From NCBI GenBank assembly GCA_003245715.1, contig QKCJ01000031.1, positions 1 to 64,000 on the forward strand: a stretch of DNA of 64,000 nt, in the 5' to 3' direction. The position numbers were made by a program, and so were the translations under genes. A model generated the notes under the pieces. It saw nothing but the letters and a program-made list of their open reading frames with translations, made no database searches and had not been told where the DNA came from. Shown here one piece after another: positions 8,580 through 16,623 of this stretch. Each line of letters starts with the position of its first letter. The stretch's first letter is position 1. The stretch is from a bacterium. Lineage in GTDB: Bacteria; Planctomycetota; SZUA-567.

Positions 8580-8771
8580 TCAGTCTTCTGTCTTTTTCTT
8601 CTTTTTCTTCATGACAACCTTGATTGAGCGAACCTTTGGCATACCGAGGATCTTCTCTTCGGTGTTCCAGCGTGTGCCTTCTGCAAGCTTGCTAAGACGT
8701 TCTTCACGGGTCAGAACATTACGGTGCTTACCCATGCCGCCGCCTGATTTAAAACTGTTGTGAATACTCAT
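8580..8771 (-). CDS. PVC-specific small basic protein
   Basis: The product has 63 residues and is strongly basic, ending in a run of six lysines before TED. It begins MSIHNSFKSGGGMGKHRNVLT, then EERLSKL and GLPKVRS-like GMPKVRSIKVV. This matches the short basic protein family described from Planctomycetes, Verrucomicrobia, Chlamydiae and Lentisphaerae, which is absent elsewhere as far as I know. Its role is not established; the charge and constant length suggest contact with RNA or the ribosome. The start is preceded by GAGGAG at ideal spacing and the gene has its own terminator, both signs of good expression. This gene is the strongest taxonomic marker in the window. Confidence 0.85.
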   Translation of the reverse strand: MSIHNSFKSGGGMGKHRNVLTREERLSKLAEGTRWNTEEKILGMPKVRSIKVVMKKKKKKTED

Positions 8772-8834
8772 TTCGACTCCTCTATAGTTAACAAATAATT
8801 AAAATCAGTAAGATTAAAATCTACCGGAAATAAC

Positions 8835-9716
8835 CTATTCTTTATCCTTGCCATCAGTCGAGAACAAAACCCTTCTCTCCCGCCCTTTTACCTTCGGCGC
8901 TGTTGACTGCACTTGTTGCTGCTGCTGTTCATCACAGTACATCAGGTAAAACACTTCCCTGCCACAACCGCGCAGAGTCTCAAAATTAACCCCACCCTTG
9001 GCAATAACAAGCTCCGCACCTGTAAAAACCTCACGGAACTCACTTGATGCCTTCTCAAGGGAAACCCCAAGCATTCCTGAACCCGGGTCAATAATATCAA
9101 CCCCTTCAGAAATACCGGCGATCTTCGCATCCTCACGCATAGCCCGCAACGCTACAGGCTTAGCTGCCACCGCCAGAGAAACCTTTGCATTCTCAGCCAG
9201 AGCATTAACCAGCATCGAGTCGATAACCAGCTCTCCAGAATTGGCGCTGACAAAGAGAATACTCTTCGCACCCAATATCTGCTGCTGCAGCCGCCGGCTG
9301 GCTTCAAATTCAAGCTCGGCACTGAGACTGTCTCGAAGATACTTCTCAAGCTCAACCACCGGTCTGGCAATAACATCCTTGTCCGAAGCCGCAAGCGAGT
9401 AACACATAAATGCAGTCAGCGAGCGAAACGCCTCAGACTTGTCACCAAGGATGCGTTTCTTCACGGCAACCGCCGAATGGTTGAGGCCAGACTTTACCTC
9501 CGCATACGGATCTTTCACCCCAAGAGCATGATACGTCGTCTCAAGCGCATAATACAGAAGAGATTCTGCACTGCTGCCGTATCCGAGCTTGCCTGCCAGT
9601 GTACTCAGTACGCGGTCAAGCACCTTCTCATGGATGAAGTGATCCGAACTGACCTTGCAGGCCGTCGCAATCACCGTATCCAGAACCTCTGGCAAACAAT
9701 AGGGAACCGCTTTCAT
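8835..9716 (-). CDS. DUF89 / ARMT1-like damage-control phosphatase
   Basis: The 293-residue product has a helical N-terminal half and a C-terminal Rossmann-like half with SILFVSANSGELVIDSMLV, GVDIIDPGSGMLGV and AKGGVNFETL. These match the DUF89 family of metal-dependent phosphatases, in which an Asp-Asn pair and the KG.GNFE loop hold the metal; here the canonical D-N of the first motif reads S-A-N-S-G-E-L, close to the usual DNAGE. Family members hydrolyse damaged or unwanted phosphometabolites. The N-terminal half starts with cysteines in VIATACKVSSD, as in the bacterial subgroup. A Gln-rich and basic tail follows residue 260. The gene lies 33 bases after the membrane protein gene upstream, probably in one operon. 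Confidence 0.75.
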   Translation of the reverse strand: MKAVPYCLPEVLDTVIATACKVSSDHFIHEKVLDRVLSTLAGKLGYGSSAESLLYYALETTYHALGVKDPYAEVKSGLNHSAVAVKKRILGDKSEAFRSLTAFMCYSLAASDKDVIARPVVELEKYLRDSLSAELEFEASRRLQQQILGAKSILFVSANSGELVIDSMLVNALAENAKVSLAVAAKPVALRAMREDAKIAGISEGVDIIDPGSGMLGVSLEKASSEFREVFTGAELVIAKGGVNFETLRGCGREVFYLMYCDEQQQQQVQSTAPKVKGRERRVLFSTDGKDKE

Positions 9717-9749
9717 ATTTTGCTCCCCGGGTTTAACACCAGAAAAAAA

Positions 9750-10400
9750 TCACTCCAAAGGCTTGCCGAGATCTTCAACATTCTCTACAGACAACCCCTT
9801 AAATCCAGGTATCACCTTACTGCCATTCTCTTTAAAATACTGGCGCAGATTTACCAGAATATCATCATCACGGCGGTCATACAATCCGACCACCAGGGAA
9901 TAGTTCTTGTCATTACCGATTATAAAGACCCCAAGCGGGTTACTCTTGATAATCGGACTGGCCAGCAAGTCCAGCCGCAATTTGCGCATCTTTTCAAAGT
10001 TTCTGGAGTTTTTATCAAGCCCCAGCACCTTTAGGGTAAATTTTCCCGGAGCAATTGTAACCTCCGGCCTCAGCCGTGAAGGATTCTCACCGATCAGGGT
10101 GATATTTTCACTGCTATTGCTGCGCGGAATATCATACGCACTGCTGCGGTTAAACTTCTCCTCGGCTTCAGCCAAACCCTTGCGAAACCCCAGGTAAAAA
10201 CCGGTACCGATAAGCAGCAAAACCACAAAAAAGATGACAAACGCCCCCTCCAGCGAGAGTATGATCTCCCGCCCCGTCCTCTGCGGAAGACGACGTGAGA
10301 CCAGCAACGGATCACCACTCCCACTCAGATCAGCCTCGGAAGACTCAGAGAGCCGGTTGGCAAGTATATCATAAAGCTCAACTTTACGCTTCTTCACCAT
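9750..10400 (-). CDS. Single-pass membrane protein with SPOR-like C-terminal region
   Basis: The 216-residue product starts MVKKRKVELYDILANRL, has one strong transmembrane helix at about residues 52-73 (FVIFFVVLLLIGTGFYLGF) and a soluble domain after it. The C-terminal 100 residues alternate strands and helices (KFTLKVLGL, FEKMRKLRLDLL, GVFIIGNDKNYSLVVGLYD) in a pattern like SPOR peptidoglycan-binding domains, but similarity is weak. By topology the domain should be periplasmic. In-frame starts also exist at 10445 and 10427; I prefer 10400 because the basic juxtamembrane segment begins there, but none has a good ribosome site. It precedes the DUF89 gene in one operon. Function not recognised. 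Confidence 0.65.
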   Translation of the reverse strand: MVKKRKVELYDILANRLSESSEADLSGSGDPLLVSRRLPQRTGREIILSLEGAFVIFFVVLLLIGTGFYLGFRKGLAEAEEKFNRSSAYDIPRSNSSENITLIGENPSRLRPEVTIAPGKFTLKVLGLDKNSRNFEKMRKLRLDLLASPIIKSNPLGVFIIGNDKNYSLVVGLYDRRDDDILVNLRQYFKENGSKVIPGFKGLSVENVEDLGKPLE

Positions 10401-10465
10401 TGCCCAGCCAATCATATTGCGTACAATCATACAAAACCAGCCCAACAGGCTGGCCCGAGTGTTGA

Positions 10466-10494
10466 ATCTTATAGCATAACCATACCCAAGTCAA
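10466..10494 (-). promoter_or_regulatory. Promoter of the membrane protein-DUF89 operon
   Basis: On the minus strand TTGACT (10489-10494) and TAAGAT (10466-10471) are 17 bases apart, with TATAA overlapping the -10. It points away from the divergent lplA-like gene. Confidence 0.5.
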
Positions 10495-10535
10495 GTACTT
10501 TGGTGGTTTTTTATCTGCGTGCAAAGGGAAATAAA

Positions 10536-11285
10536 ATGTTACATCTTCCAGAGAATGTCCTGGCCTGGTCTGAACTTGTCTGTCAGAAAGGTGTTGCGGA
10601 GTTCTGCGGCTATCTCTGGCAACCGGCCCAGCACGCAGCAATACTCGGTATTTCCCAGAAAGCCGAAGCAGAACTAAACATGCAAGCAATTGCTGATTCA
10701 GGAGTTAAGGTAATTAGGCGCCAATCCGGCGGCGGTGCGGTGATACTCTGCGACAATGTTTTATGTTTTGGTTTTTTCGCACCGGCGGGTGATATTTCGC
10801 GTGACCTGACCATACGGGAATCTTTTGAGATTTTAACCAGACCGGTAGTTTCGGCTTGTGAAAAAACTTTCGGGATACGCCCTGTAATCGCCGGAATCTC
10901 TGATCTTGCGGTGGAGTATAAGGGTGAGCTTAAAAAAATCTGCGGTTGCGCCCAAATGCGTAAACGCGGGGCGGTTCTTGTCCACGGAACAATCCTTGTC
11001 AATGCGGACCTCTCGCTTCTTGAGAAATACCTCGCCTGGCCTTCAGAGGTTCCCGACTACCGCAAAAAGCGCTCGCACACAGATTTCTGCGTTAATCTCA
11101 CTTCTGCAGCCAGCAAACAGGGAAAAATTACTGATCTGGCGGCTGAAATTAAAAATGAGAGTGATAATGCAGGGTGGAAATGGCTGACAATCCCTGACGC
11201 CCCCGATTCGCAGACCGCCGAACTCGTCAGGCAGAAATATGCAAATCCGCGCTGGAATATCCTGCGGGAAAGACCAAAAGGCTAG
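10536..11285 (+). CDS. LplA-like lipoate-protein ligase family protein
   Basis: This 249-residue cytoplasmic protein belongs to the biotin/lipoate ligase fold. VIRRQSGGGAVIL is the adenylate-binding RRxSGGGAV loop and KKICGCAQMRKRGAVLVHGTIL contains the catalytic lysine and the strand that follows it. LplA activates lipoate with ATP and loads it on lipoyl domains; related LipM/LipL proteins transfer octanoate instead. A separate LipB is encoded at 18137-18862, so this cell has two such enzymes and this one is likely for salvage. It lacks the C-terminal accessory domain of E. coli LplA. The ATG at 10536 has AAAGGGA upstream; the in-frame start at 10500 lacks one. It is divergent from the 10400 gene. 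Confidence 0.85.
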   Translation: MLHLPENVLAWSELVCQKGVAEFCGYLWQPAQHAAILGISQKAEAELNMQAIADSGVKVIRRQSGGGAVILCDNVLCFGFFAPAGDISRDLTIRESFEILTRPVVSACEKTFGIRPVIAGISDLAVEYKGELKKICGCAQMRKRGAVLVHGTILVNADLSLLEKYLAWPSEVPDYRKKRSHTDFCVNLTSAASKQGKITDLAAEIKNESDNAGWKWLTIPDAPDSQTAELVRQKYANPRWNILRERPKG

Positions 11286-11316
11286 AGCGTGTTTTCCAAA
11301 CGACCTGAATAACGCA

Positions 11317-12552
11317 CTAATTAACTGAGGGGATATTCAGCCAACGGTTCACCTGAGCTTTATTGGCCTTGAGCCAATCATAAACCGCTTTACCGGGAAA
11401 GGTCTCATTCTTCATGTCATTAATAAGGGTAGAGAGCTGCTTACTGGTAATGCGGATGCGGGAGATTGCCTGTGAAGTCTCGGAGAAGTTCTCAAAGAAT
11501 GAGCGCGAGCAGACCATGTTGATACTGCCGGAGTCCCCCATCACCCCCAGCGGGTCAGCAAGCATTTTGAGGTTATAAAAGCCAAAAGCCCAGTGCGGCG
11601 TCCACAGGCCAACCACGATCGGCTTGTTATCCTTTATCGCCTGCTGCAGATTATCAAGCATCACCCGGTCATTCTTCTCAATAACTCGGAAACCCTTGAG
11701 TCCGTAATCCTCAATCGCGTTATAGATCCTGCGGTTAAGCACAGAATCCGGATCAATACCGTAGATAACCCCGGAAAATTCTTCAGGCTTGAGATCTTTG
11801 ATGGTGTCAGCTTTCACATATGACGGAACAGCCAGCCCCATACGAGCCCCCATCAGATATGAACCAAGATCAACAACATTATCCCCCGCCTCTGCGATAT
11901 ACCCCTCACTGTCTGGCATAACAACAGAAAGGCAGATATCTGCTTTATTGTTCAGAAGCATCGACCACATATCACGGTAACCGTCAATATGCACAGGCTT
12001 GAAGATCACATCCGTATTAAGGTTATTCTGCAGTATTTTGGCAAGAAGGCGGGAAAAAGCGACACTTGCCGGCCATTCCGAGACATAGGTCAAACGCACC
12101 AGCGGCTTTCCCTTGAGGTGGCGAAATTCGTCCTCCTTACTGATTTGAGGAGTACTCCCGACAAGCACAGCATCAAGAATGAAATAACAGAAGAAAACCG
12201 GCACCACCGAGAGCAGTATTATCTTTGCGACCTTTGACAGACCACACCACCACTCAAAGCAGCCCCTGAAAAAACCGATAACACCCGCCAGCCATGATGC
12301 GTGCGTAGGTTGATCTGAAGACTCCTCACCAAGCACCTCGTCTTCATCAACCGCCCCCTCAGGCGGAGTCTGCTCTTCCTCAGGCAGAGGAACAACCCGC
12401 AAACGCAACTTCTCAAGCATCGCCCGAAGCTCTTCAGGAAGCGACTCCTCCTCTGCATCAGGGAGTTTTTCCGGTAAACGGTCGATAATTTTACAGAGCA
12501 GGGAGTGAATGATCTGGCGGACAAACCCGGTTATTCTGGGGATAAAGGACAT
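11317..12552 (-). CDS. Membrane-anchored OpuAC-like substrate-binding domain protein
   Basis: The 411-residue product has an acidic cytoplasmic region of about 105 residues (many Glu/Pro), one transmembrane helix near 107-130 (AKIILLSVVPVFFCYFILDAV) and a periplasmic domain of the glycine-betaine-binding OpuAC family. VRLTYVSEWPASVAFSRLLA opens that domain and VVGLWTPHWAFGFYNLKMLADP is its characteristic ligand-side segment with the aromatic residues. No permease or ATPase gene is nearby, unlike ABC uptake systems, so the domain may act as a sensor or scaffold. It is the last gene of a four-gene operon, 18 bases after the lipoprotein gene. The long acidic N-terminus is unusual for the family. 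Confidence 0.8.
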   Translation of the reverse strand: MSFIPRITGFVRQIIHSLLCKIIDRLPEKLPDAEEESLPEELRAMLEKLRLRVVPLPEEEQTPPEGAVDEDEVLGEESSDQPTHASWLAGVIGFFRGCFEWWCGLSKVAKIILLSVVPVFFCYFILDAVLVGSTPQISKEDEFRHLKGKPLVRLTYVSEWPASVAFSRLLAKILQNNLNTDVIFKPVHIDGYRDMWSMLLNNKADICLSVVMPDSEGYIAEAGDNVVDLGSYLMGARMGLAVPSYVKADTIKDLKPEEFSGVIYGIDPDSVLNRRIYNAIEDYGLKGFRVIEKNDRVMLDNLQQAIKDNKPIVVGLWTPHWAFGFYNLKMLADPLGVMGDSGSINMVCSRSFFENFSETSQAISRIRITSKQLSTLINDMKNETFPGKAVYDWLKANKAQVNRWLNIPSVN

Positions 12553-12570
12553 TACAGACTCCGGGAATTA

Positions 12571-13446
12571 TCATTTGCGTTTAAGGGCAGACTTATCAGA
12601 GACAAATTCCGTCTTAACAACCTTACCTGTGGAATTATTAATATAAATCCGGTAATACGCCATCAGATACAGCTTCCTGTCGCCCCTGCCCGCCCAGAAC
12701 TGATAAACCTTCATACCCGCATCACCACTGCGCGAACCTAGTATTTTGGTTGTAAGGCTCTTGTCCTCAACATTACCCGAATAACGCGCACGGTCAAGAA
12801 TCGGCAGAATATCACGGAAGAACATGCCCTCGCGGATATAATTCCTATCAAGCCAGCGGCACGCCTCAAGCCGCTCAGCCGGTACAGAACTCGCCAGCAT
12901 TTTCGCGTAACGGTCAGTCCCTTCCGGGGCGCCGGCCAACACATACTCCTGCTTGCGCTCCTGAGCCTGGGCTTTATCAGAGTAATCCTGTGAAGATAGG
13001 ACCCAACAGCGTTTATGGAACTGATTCTTGAGAGTCCCCTTACCGTCACACTTCAGACAGCTAATAGAAACACCGGAAATCTTCGTATCCATATCAAGCA
13101 GTTTGGGCAGCTTACGCCTGCCGGTGCCATGACACTCCGGACAGACCTCGTCGCGGTAAAAGGTGATACAGAAGATATCCTGCTTATTCTCATCAATCCA
13201 GGCCGTCAGTGTCGCCTTATTGCCCTTCTGATCAGTGACCCGCTCACGGTATTTGCCGCCCGCACGCAAAACGCGGACAATTTCCACCGCAACCCCGGGA
13301 GAATTCAAATTGTATTCGGCGAGATAACCCTCAACCGCAGCTCTGGTCAGAGATGCCTTGCCACCGGCATTCTCACCCGGATTACGCAGGCAACCAGCTA
13401 CGGCAATACAACAAAAAAATAGGATATAAGAATATTTGCGTAACAT
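12571..13446 (-). CDS. Lipoprotein with DnaJ-type CxxCxGxG zinc motifs
   Basis: The 291-residue product starts with a lipoprotein signal peptide ending in the lipobox VAGC (Cys 19). In the middle are two CxxCxGxG motifs, CPECHGTG (about 101) and CLKCDGKG (about 131), 29 residues apart, the arrangement of one DnaJ zinc-binding module. The C-terminal half (about 170-285) is an uncharacterised mixed region ending in basic residues. A cysteine-rich zinc module on a lipid-anchored exported protein is odd, since such modules usually work in the cytoplasm. Its start codon shares one base with the stop codon of the parvulin gene (TAATG), so translation is coupled. A role in folding or quality control of envelope proteins is inferred. 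Confidence 0.75.
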   Translation of the reverse strand: MLRKYSYILFFCCIAVAGCLRNPGENAGGKASLTRAAVEGYLAEYNLNSPGVAVEIVRVLRAGGKYRERVTDQKGNKATLTAWIDENKQDIFCITFYRDEVCPECHGTGRRKLPKLLDMDTKISGVSISCLKCDGKGTLKNQFHKRCWVLSSQDYSDKAQAQERKQEYVLAGAPEGTDRYAKMLASSVPAERLEACRWLDRNYIREGMFFRDILPILDRARYSGNVEDKSLTTKILGSRSGDAGMKVYQFWAGRGDRKLYLMAYYRIYINNSTGKVVKTEFVSDKSALKRK

Positions 13447-14990
13447 TAATTGTCTTTCATTTCATCTTTAGCCGCAGGAGTTTTCGTGCGGGGAAACTCA
13501 ATAAGCGCAGCCCGGCGCAGAGACGCAACCCATTCATCAAAGGCCTTGTCACGGGCATTTATCCGCGCCTGATACTTGACTTCATTATATACCTGTTTAA
13601 AATCCCTGGCATTCCCGCGGATAAAATTATCCATTTTAAAGAAAGCAATGCAGCCAGGCAGCGCAATCGGCCCCACAACCTTCCCCGGCGCAAACGCCTC
13701 AAGCTTGCGGCGAACCGGTCTTGCCAGATTACTTACCGGAACAAGCCCGTCAACTGAAGACGTTCTCAGCTTGCCGCCATCACTGCGAAACGGCCCTTCC
13801 GAGTAACGTGAAGCCAGCGCAGAAAAATCAACGCCGTACTTTATCTTGTGGCTGACCTCAGAGGCAATAACCTCAGCCTCACGTCCGTCAACCCTTCCGC
13901 TGCGGTCAACATAAATGATAACCGCCCTCAGCAGATACTTGTCCGGCTCGGAAAACAGCTCAATATTATCATCATAAAAACGGCGCAGATACTGCTCGTC
14001 AAAAGAACCCTCCGCCCCCGAATAACGTCGGCGCATCGCTTCGATAATCGCTTCGTCGCGAGCCTGTTCCATAGTCAGTCCGGTATTTTTTGCTATTGCC
14101 GCAACGGTATCAGGAAGTGGCTTATAACCGATCTTTTGCGCCGCCTGCACAACCAGTTTTCGGTCAACAAGTTCATCAATAACTTTTTTGCGGATATCCT
14201 TAAGCTGCTGCATGGTCGGCTTGCCCGTACCGGAAATATAACGGTTAAGCCGCAATATCTCAAAGTTTCTGGCAAGAGTCCGGTAGACCTCACTCTCAGA
14301 AACCCCTTCGCCATTGACATACACGGCAGCCTTAAGGGTTTCACCAGCGGTCGGCAAGGCTGAAAGTACTTCTTTCATCTCAGGGGTTGCCGGTTCAATC
14401 AAGGTCTGGCGCGGCACAGTATTTACTGATGTGGCTGTGCTATCTCCATTACCCGCGGTCATAGTTTTATCACCGGCGCCGGCAGATGATGTTGAGTATT
14501 CCGGGGCATTAAGACCCGGCACAACCGGTTCTCTGGAATCAGTCTTGATTTTGCTTCCGGCAGTTTCGGGAGCCGCGCCTACAGTCTCAACCGGACTGAT
14601 ACTCCCCTTGCCTGCTCCGGTTGGCGGCAGGTATACAGCTTCAGGCAGAACCCGCTGCACCAGACCGCAACTGCCGCATTTAAAAGGCTGGAAAGATTTT
14701 AGTTTCGAGACATCCATCCGCGTGCCGCAGGAAGGACAGACCTGATAAACCTTTACCTCAAGCTCGCTGTCAGGCAGACGCTTCATTACATAACCGGTCT
14801 TCGGACAACGGATAGCCGCACCCGGAGGGATTGTCGTCACAATCAGCGGGTTGTGGCACTTGTCACAATACTGGATACGCTGCAGCTCAATTGTCGGGCT
14901 GGCCAGATCATAGTCAGCAGCCCAGACGCTACTATAATCGAAAGTAAACGCCAGAAGCAGAAGAAGAAAAATTTTAATAATTGACTGCAT
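13446..14990 (-). CDS. Exported SurA/PpiC-type parvulin with N-terminal zinc ribbons
   Basis: This 514-residue protein has a signal peptide (about 1-24, ending VWA). Two treble-clef-like cysteine pairs follow: CDKCHNP with a partner Cys near 62, then CPSCGTR (about 85) with CGSCG (about 104). A low-complexity linker rich in Thr, Pro and Ala leads to a SurA-N-like helical chaperone region (about 215-330, VYVNGEGVSESEVYRTLARN) and a PpiC parvulin domain (about 345-450) with FSALASRYSEGPFRSDGGKL. It should fold outer-membrane proteins in the periplasm. Zinc ribbons in a periplasmic foldase are unusual. It lies in the middle of the four-gene operon, 22 bases after the upstream gene. Confidence 0.85.
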   Translation of the reverse strand: MQSIIKIFLLLLLAFTFDYSSVWAADYDLASPTIELQRIQYCDKCHNPLIVTTIPPGAAIRCPKTGYVMKRLPDSELEVKVYQVCPSCGTRMDVSKLKSFQPFKCGSCGLVQRVLPEAVYLPPTGAGKGSISPVETVGAAPETAGSKIKTDSREPVVPGLNAPEYSTSSAGAGDKTMTAGNGDSTATSVNTVPRQTLIEPATPEMKEVLSALPTAGETLKAAVYVNGEGVSESEVYRTLARNFEILRLNRYISGTGKPTMQQLKDIRKKVIDELVDRKLVVQAAQKIGYKPLPDTVAAIAKNTGLTMEQARDEAIIEAMRRRYSGAEGSFDEQYLRRFYDDNIELFSEPDKYLLRAVIIYVDRSGRVDGREAEVIASEVSHKIKYGVDFSALASRYSEGPFRSDGGKLRTSSVDGLVPVSNLARPVRRKLEAFAPGKVVGPIALPGCIAFFKMDNFIRGNARDFKQVYNEVKYQARINARDKAFDEWVASLRRAALIEFPRTKTPAAKDEMKDN

Positions 14991-15012
14991 ATATTAATAA
15001 CTCACTTAGTAT

Positions 15013-16458
15013 TTATCTGGGGAAATCCGAGAGTATCCGGTCAAGCAGGGCAGCGTCGTCAGATGCCGGCTTCTTTGGCTTGACTTCAGCCGGCGAAGTA
15101 TTATTGTAGCGCTGCTCATCCTCCTGAGCAATCGACATCGCAGAAATTCCGGGAACTTCAACATCGACAACTTCTTTCTCCCATACGGAATTTCCCCTGA
15201 CAGCCTTAGATTCAAGTACTGTGCCTTCAGGTAATTTAAGACTGTCAAACCTGCTCTTCTCACCAACCGCTTCAGGAACATCGGGAAGGTCATAATTCTG
15301 GTGAATATTCTCAGCCGGTTTTACCACAGGGTTGCTGACCGGCGCGGTATTGGAGCGCTTATTGCGCTGATTTGAAAATACTGCGCTGACATCATCGACG
15401 TCAGGCAAATCGAAATTATCGAGGCTGGTATTTTTAGGCAGCGGCACGGCTTTGCGAGAACTGGCAAGAGGCACCGCCGGAGTTTTGTCGGGGTCGCCAA
15501 AGACCGGGGCGCTGGCGGGGATATTTCTTTTCAGATTGGCAGGTTTATTGAATGACTGGTCAGAAAAAGAATTATCCTGCATTGCATCAGCGCGGCTGTT
15601 TATCGCGGCCTGCTCAGCTTTTTTTCTGGCCAGAAGTTCCTGCTGTCTGGCTTTGGCCTGAGCCTGCAGGCGCAGCTGCTTCTGCTGGAGCGCCATAGCC
15701 TGAGCCTGTTTTTTAGCCTCTTCCTTTTTCTGCACCTGTTCGCCGGTAATCCTCTTGGGGGGAACCTGCCTGAAAGCCACAACCTTGCCGTCAAGCCCGA
15801 CGCTATAACCGCGCAAACCCTCATGCCCTGGTCTGGCCCGGACTACCCCATCACGCAAAACATCAACCTCAAGTGTGTAGGCCGCAAAAAAATCCTGCAC
15901 CGAAGTCTCTTCAAATAAACGCGGATTCTCCAGACGAAGCTGTTCAACCTTGATTTCGCGCCCACCCGCCAGAGACTCACGCACGAGCCTTGAACCGGAT
16001 ATCAGCCGCTGCAGAATATTTCTTGCCGACGCTTCAGCCAGCGCGTTAGACGCGTTGGGGCCGTCCACCACCCACCAGCGCCCATCCTCACGAACCAGCG
16101 CCGCCTTGCTGATATGCCCCTTCTCCTCACCCGGCTCCTGCCGCAAACCAAGACGCAGAGTCGCAATATCACCGGAAATGCAAAACTCGGAAAAGCCCGG
16201 CGGAGTAAGCACGCTCTCATACTTGAAACTGAGCGGATGCCATGAAGCGCAAAAATCCCGGTAACTCATCTGCTTGCGCGAATACGGCAAGACCAGATTA
16301 TATGCTGATTTCATATCACCGGTGCGCAATGAATCAAGAAAGCCATCCCAAACCTTCTGCGGCGCGGAAAAGTCATTGCCCTCATCTGCCCCGGCCATAA
16401 ACGCAATGCCCAGAACTATAGCCAAACCGGTAAAAATGTACTGCCTGATTTTATACAT
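15013..16458 (-). CDS. Exported protein with NTF2-like region and Gln/Ala/Lys-rich middle
   Basis: The 481-residue product has a signal peptide (about 1-24, ending MAGADE). Residues 30-135 alternate helices and strands (VWDGFLDSLRTGDMKSAYNLV ... ALVREDGRWWVVDGP), which resembles a DUF4878-type NTF2-like fold. Residues 150-235 form another possible domain. Residues 245-290 are a charged Q/K/A-rich helix, a likely coiled coil, and the rest is disordered and Pro/Ser/Asp-rich with two D-L-P-D-V repeats (about 352 and 393). The product is exported and heads the operon with the parvulin gene, which suggests an envelope role. I do not recognise a specific function. Confidence 0.65.
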   Translation of the reverse strand: MYKIRQYIFTGLAIVLGIAFMAGADEGNDFSAPQKVWDGFLDSLRTGDMKSAYNLVLPYSRKQMSYRDFCASWHPLSFKYESVLTPPGFSEFCISGDIATLRLGLRQEPGEEKGHISKAALVREDGRWWVVDGPNASNALAEASARNILQRLISGSRLVRESLAGGREIKVEQLRLENPRLFEETSVQDFFAAYTLEVDVLRDGVVRARPGHEGLRGYSVGLDGKVVAFRQVPPKRITGEQVQKKEEAKKQAQAMALQQKQLRLQAQAKARQQELLARKKAEQAAINSRADAMQDNSFSDQSFNKPANLKRNIPASAPVFGDPDKTPAVPLASSRKAVPLPKNTSLDNFDLPDVDDVSAVFSNQRNKRSNTAPVSNPVVKPAENIHQNYDLPDVPEAVGEKSRFDSLKLPEGTVLESKAVRGNSVWEKEVVDVEVPGISAMSIAQEDEQRYNNTSPAEVKPKKPASDDAALLDRILSDFPR

Positions 16459-16623
16459 ATACTATCCCTGAATTTTCACTGGAATTGAATTTTAAATATA
16501 CTCCGGGCTAATTGCAAGCAATATTCAACTTTATTCGAAAAAATACTGGACTTTTATCTGTTAAAATGCAAAATTCATAATCTGGCAATATAATATAAAC
16601 GAACTTACAAGGCAATTTAGAGA

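Noticed and set aside
4131-11293. Repeated TAGAGCGTGT near 4131 and 11284
   Set aside because: Only ten bases are shared in an otherwise different context; two copies of this length can occur by chance and no mobile element is near.
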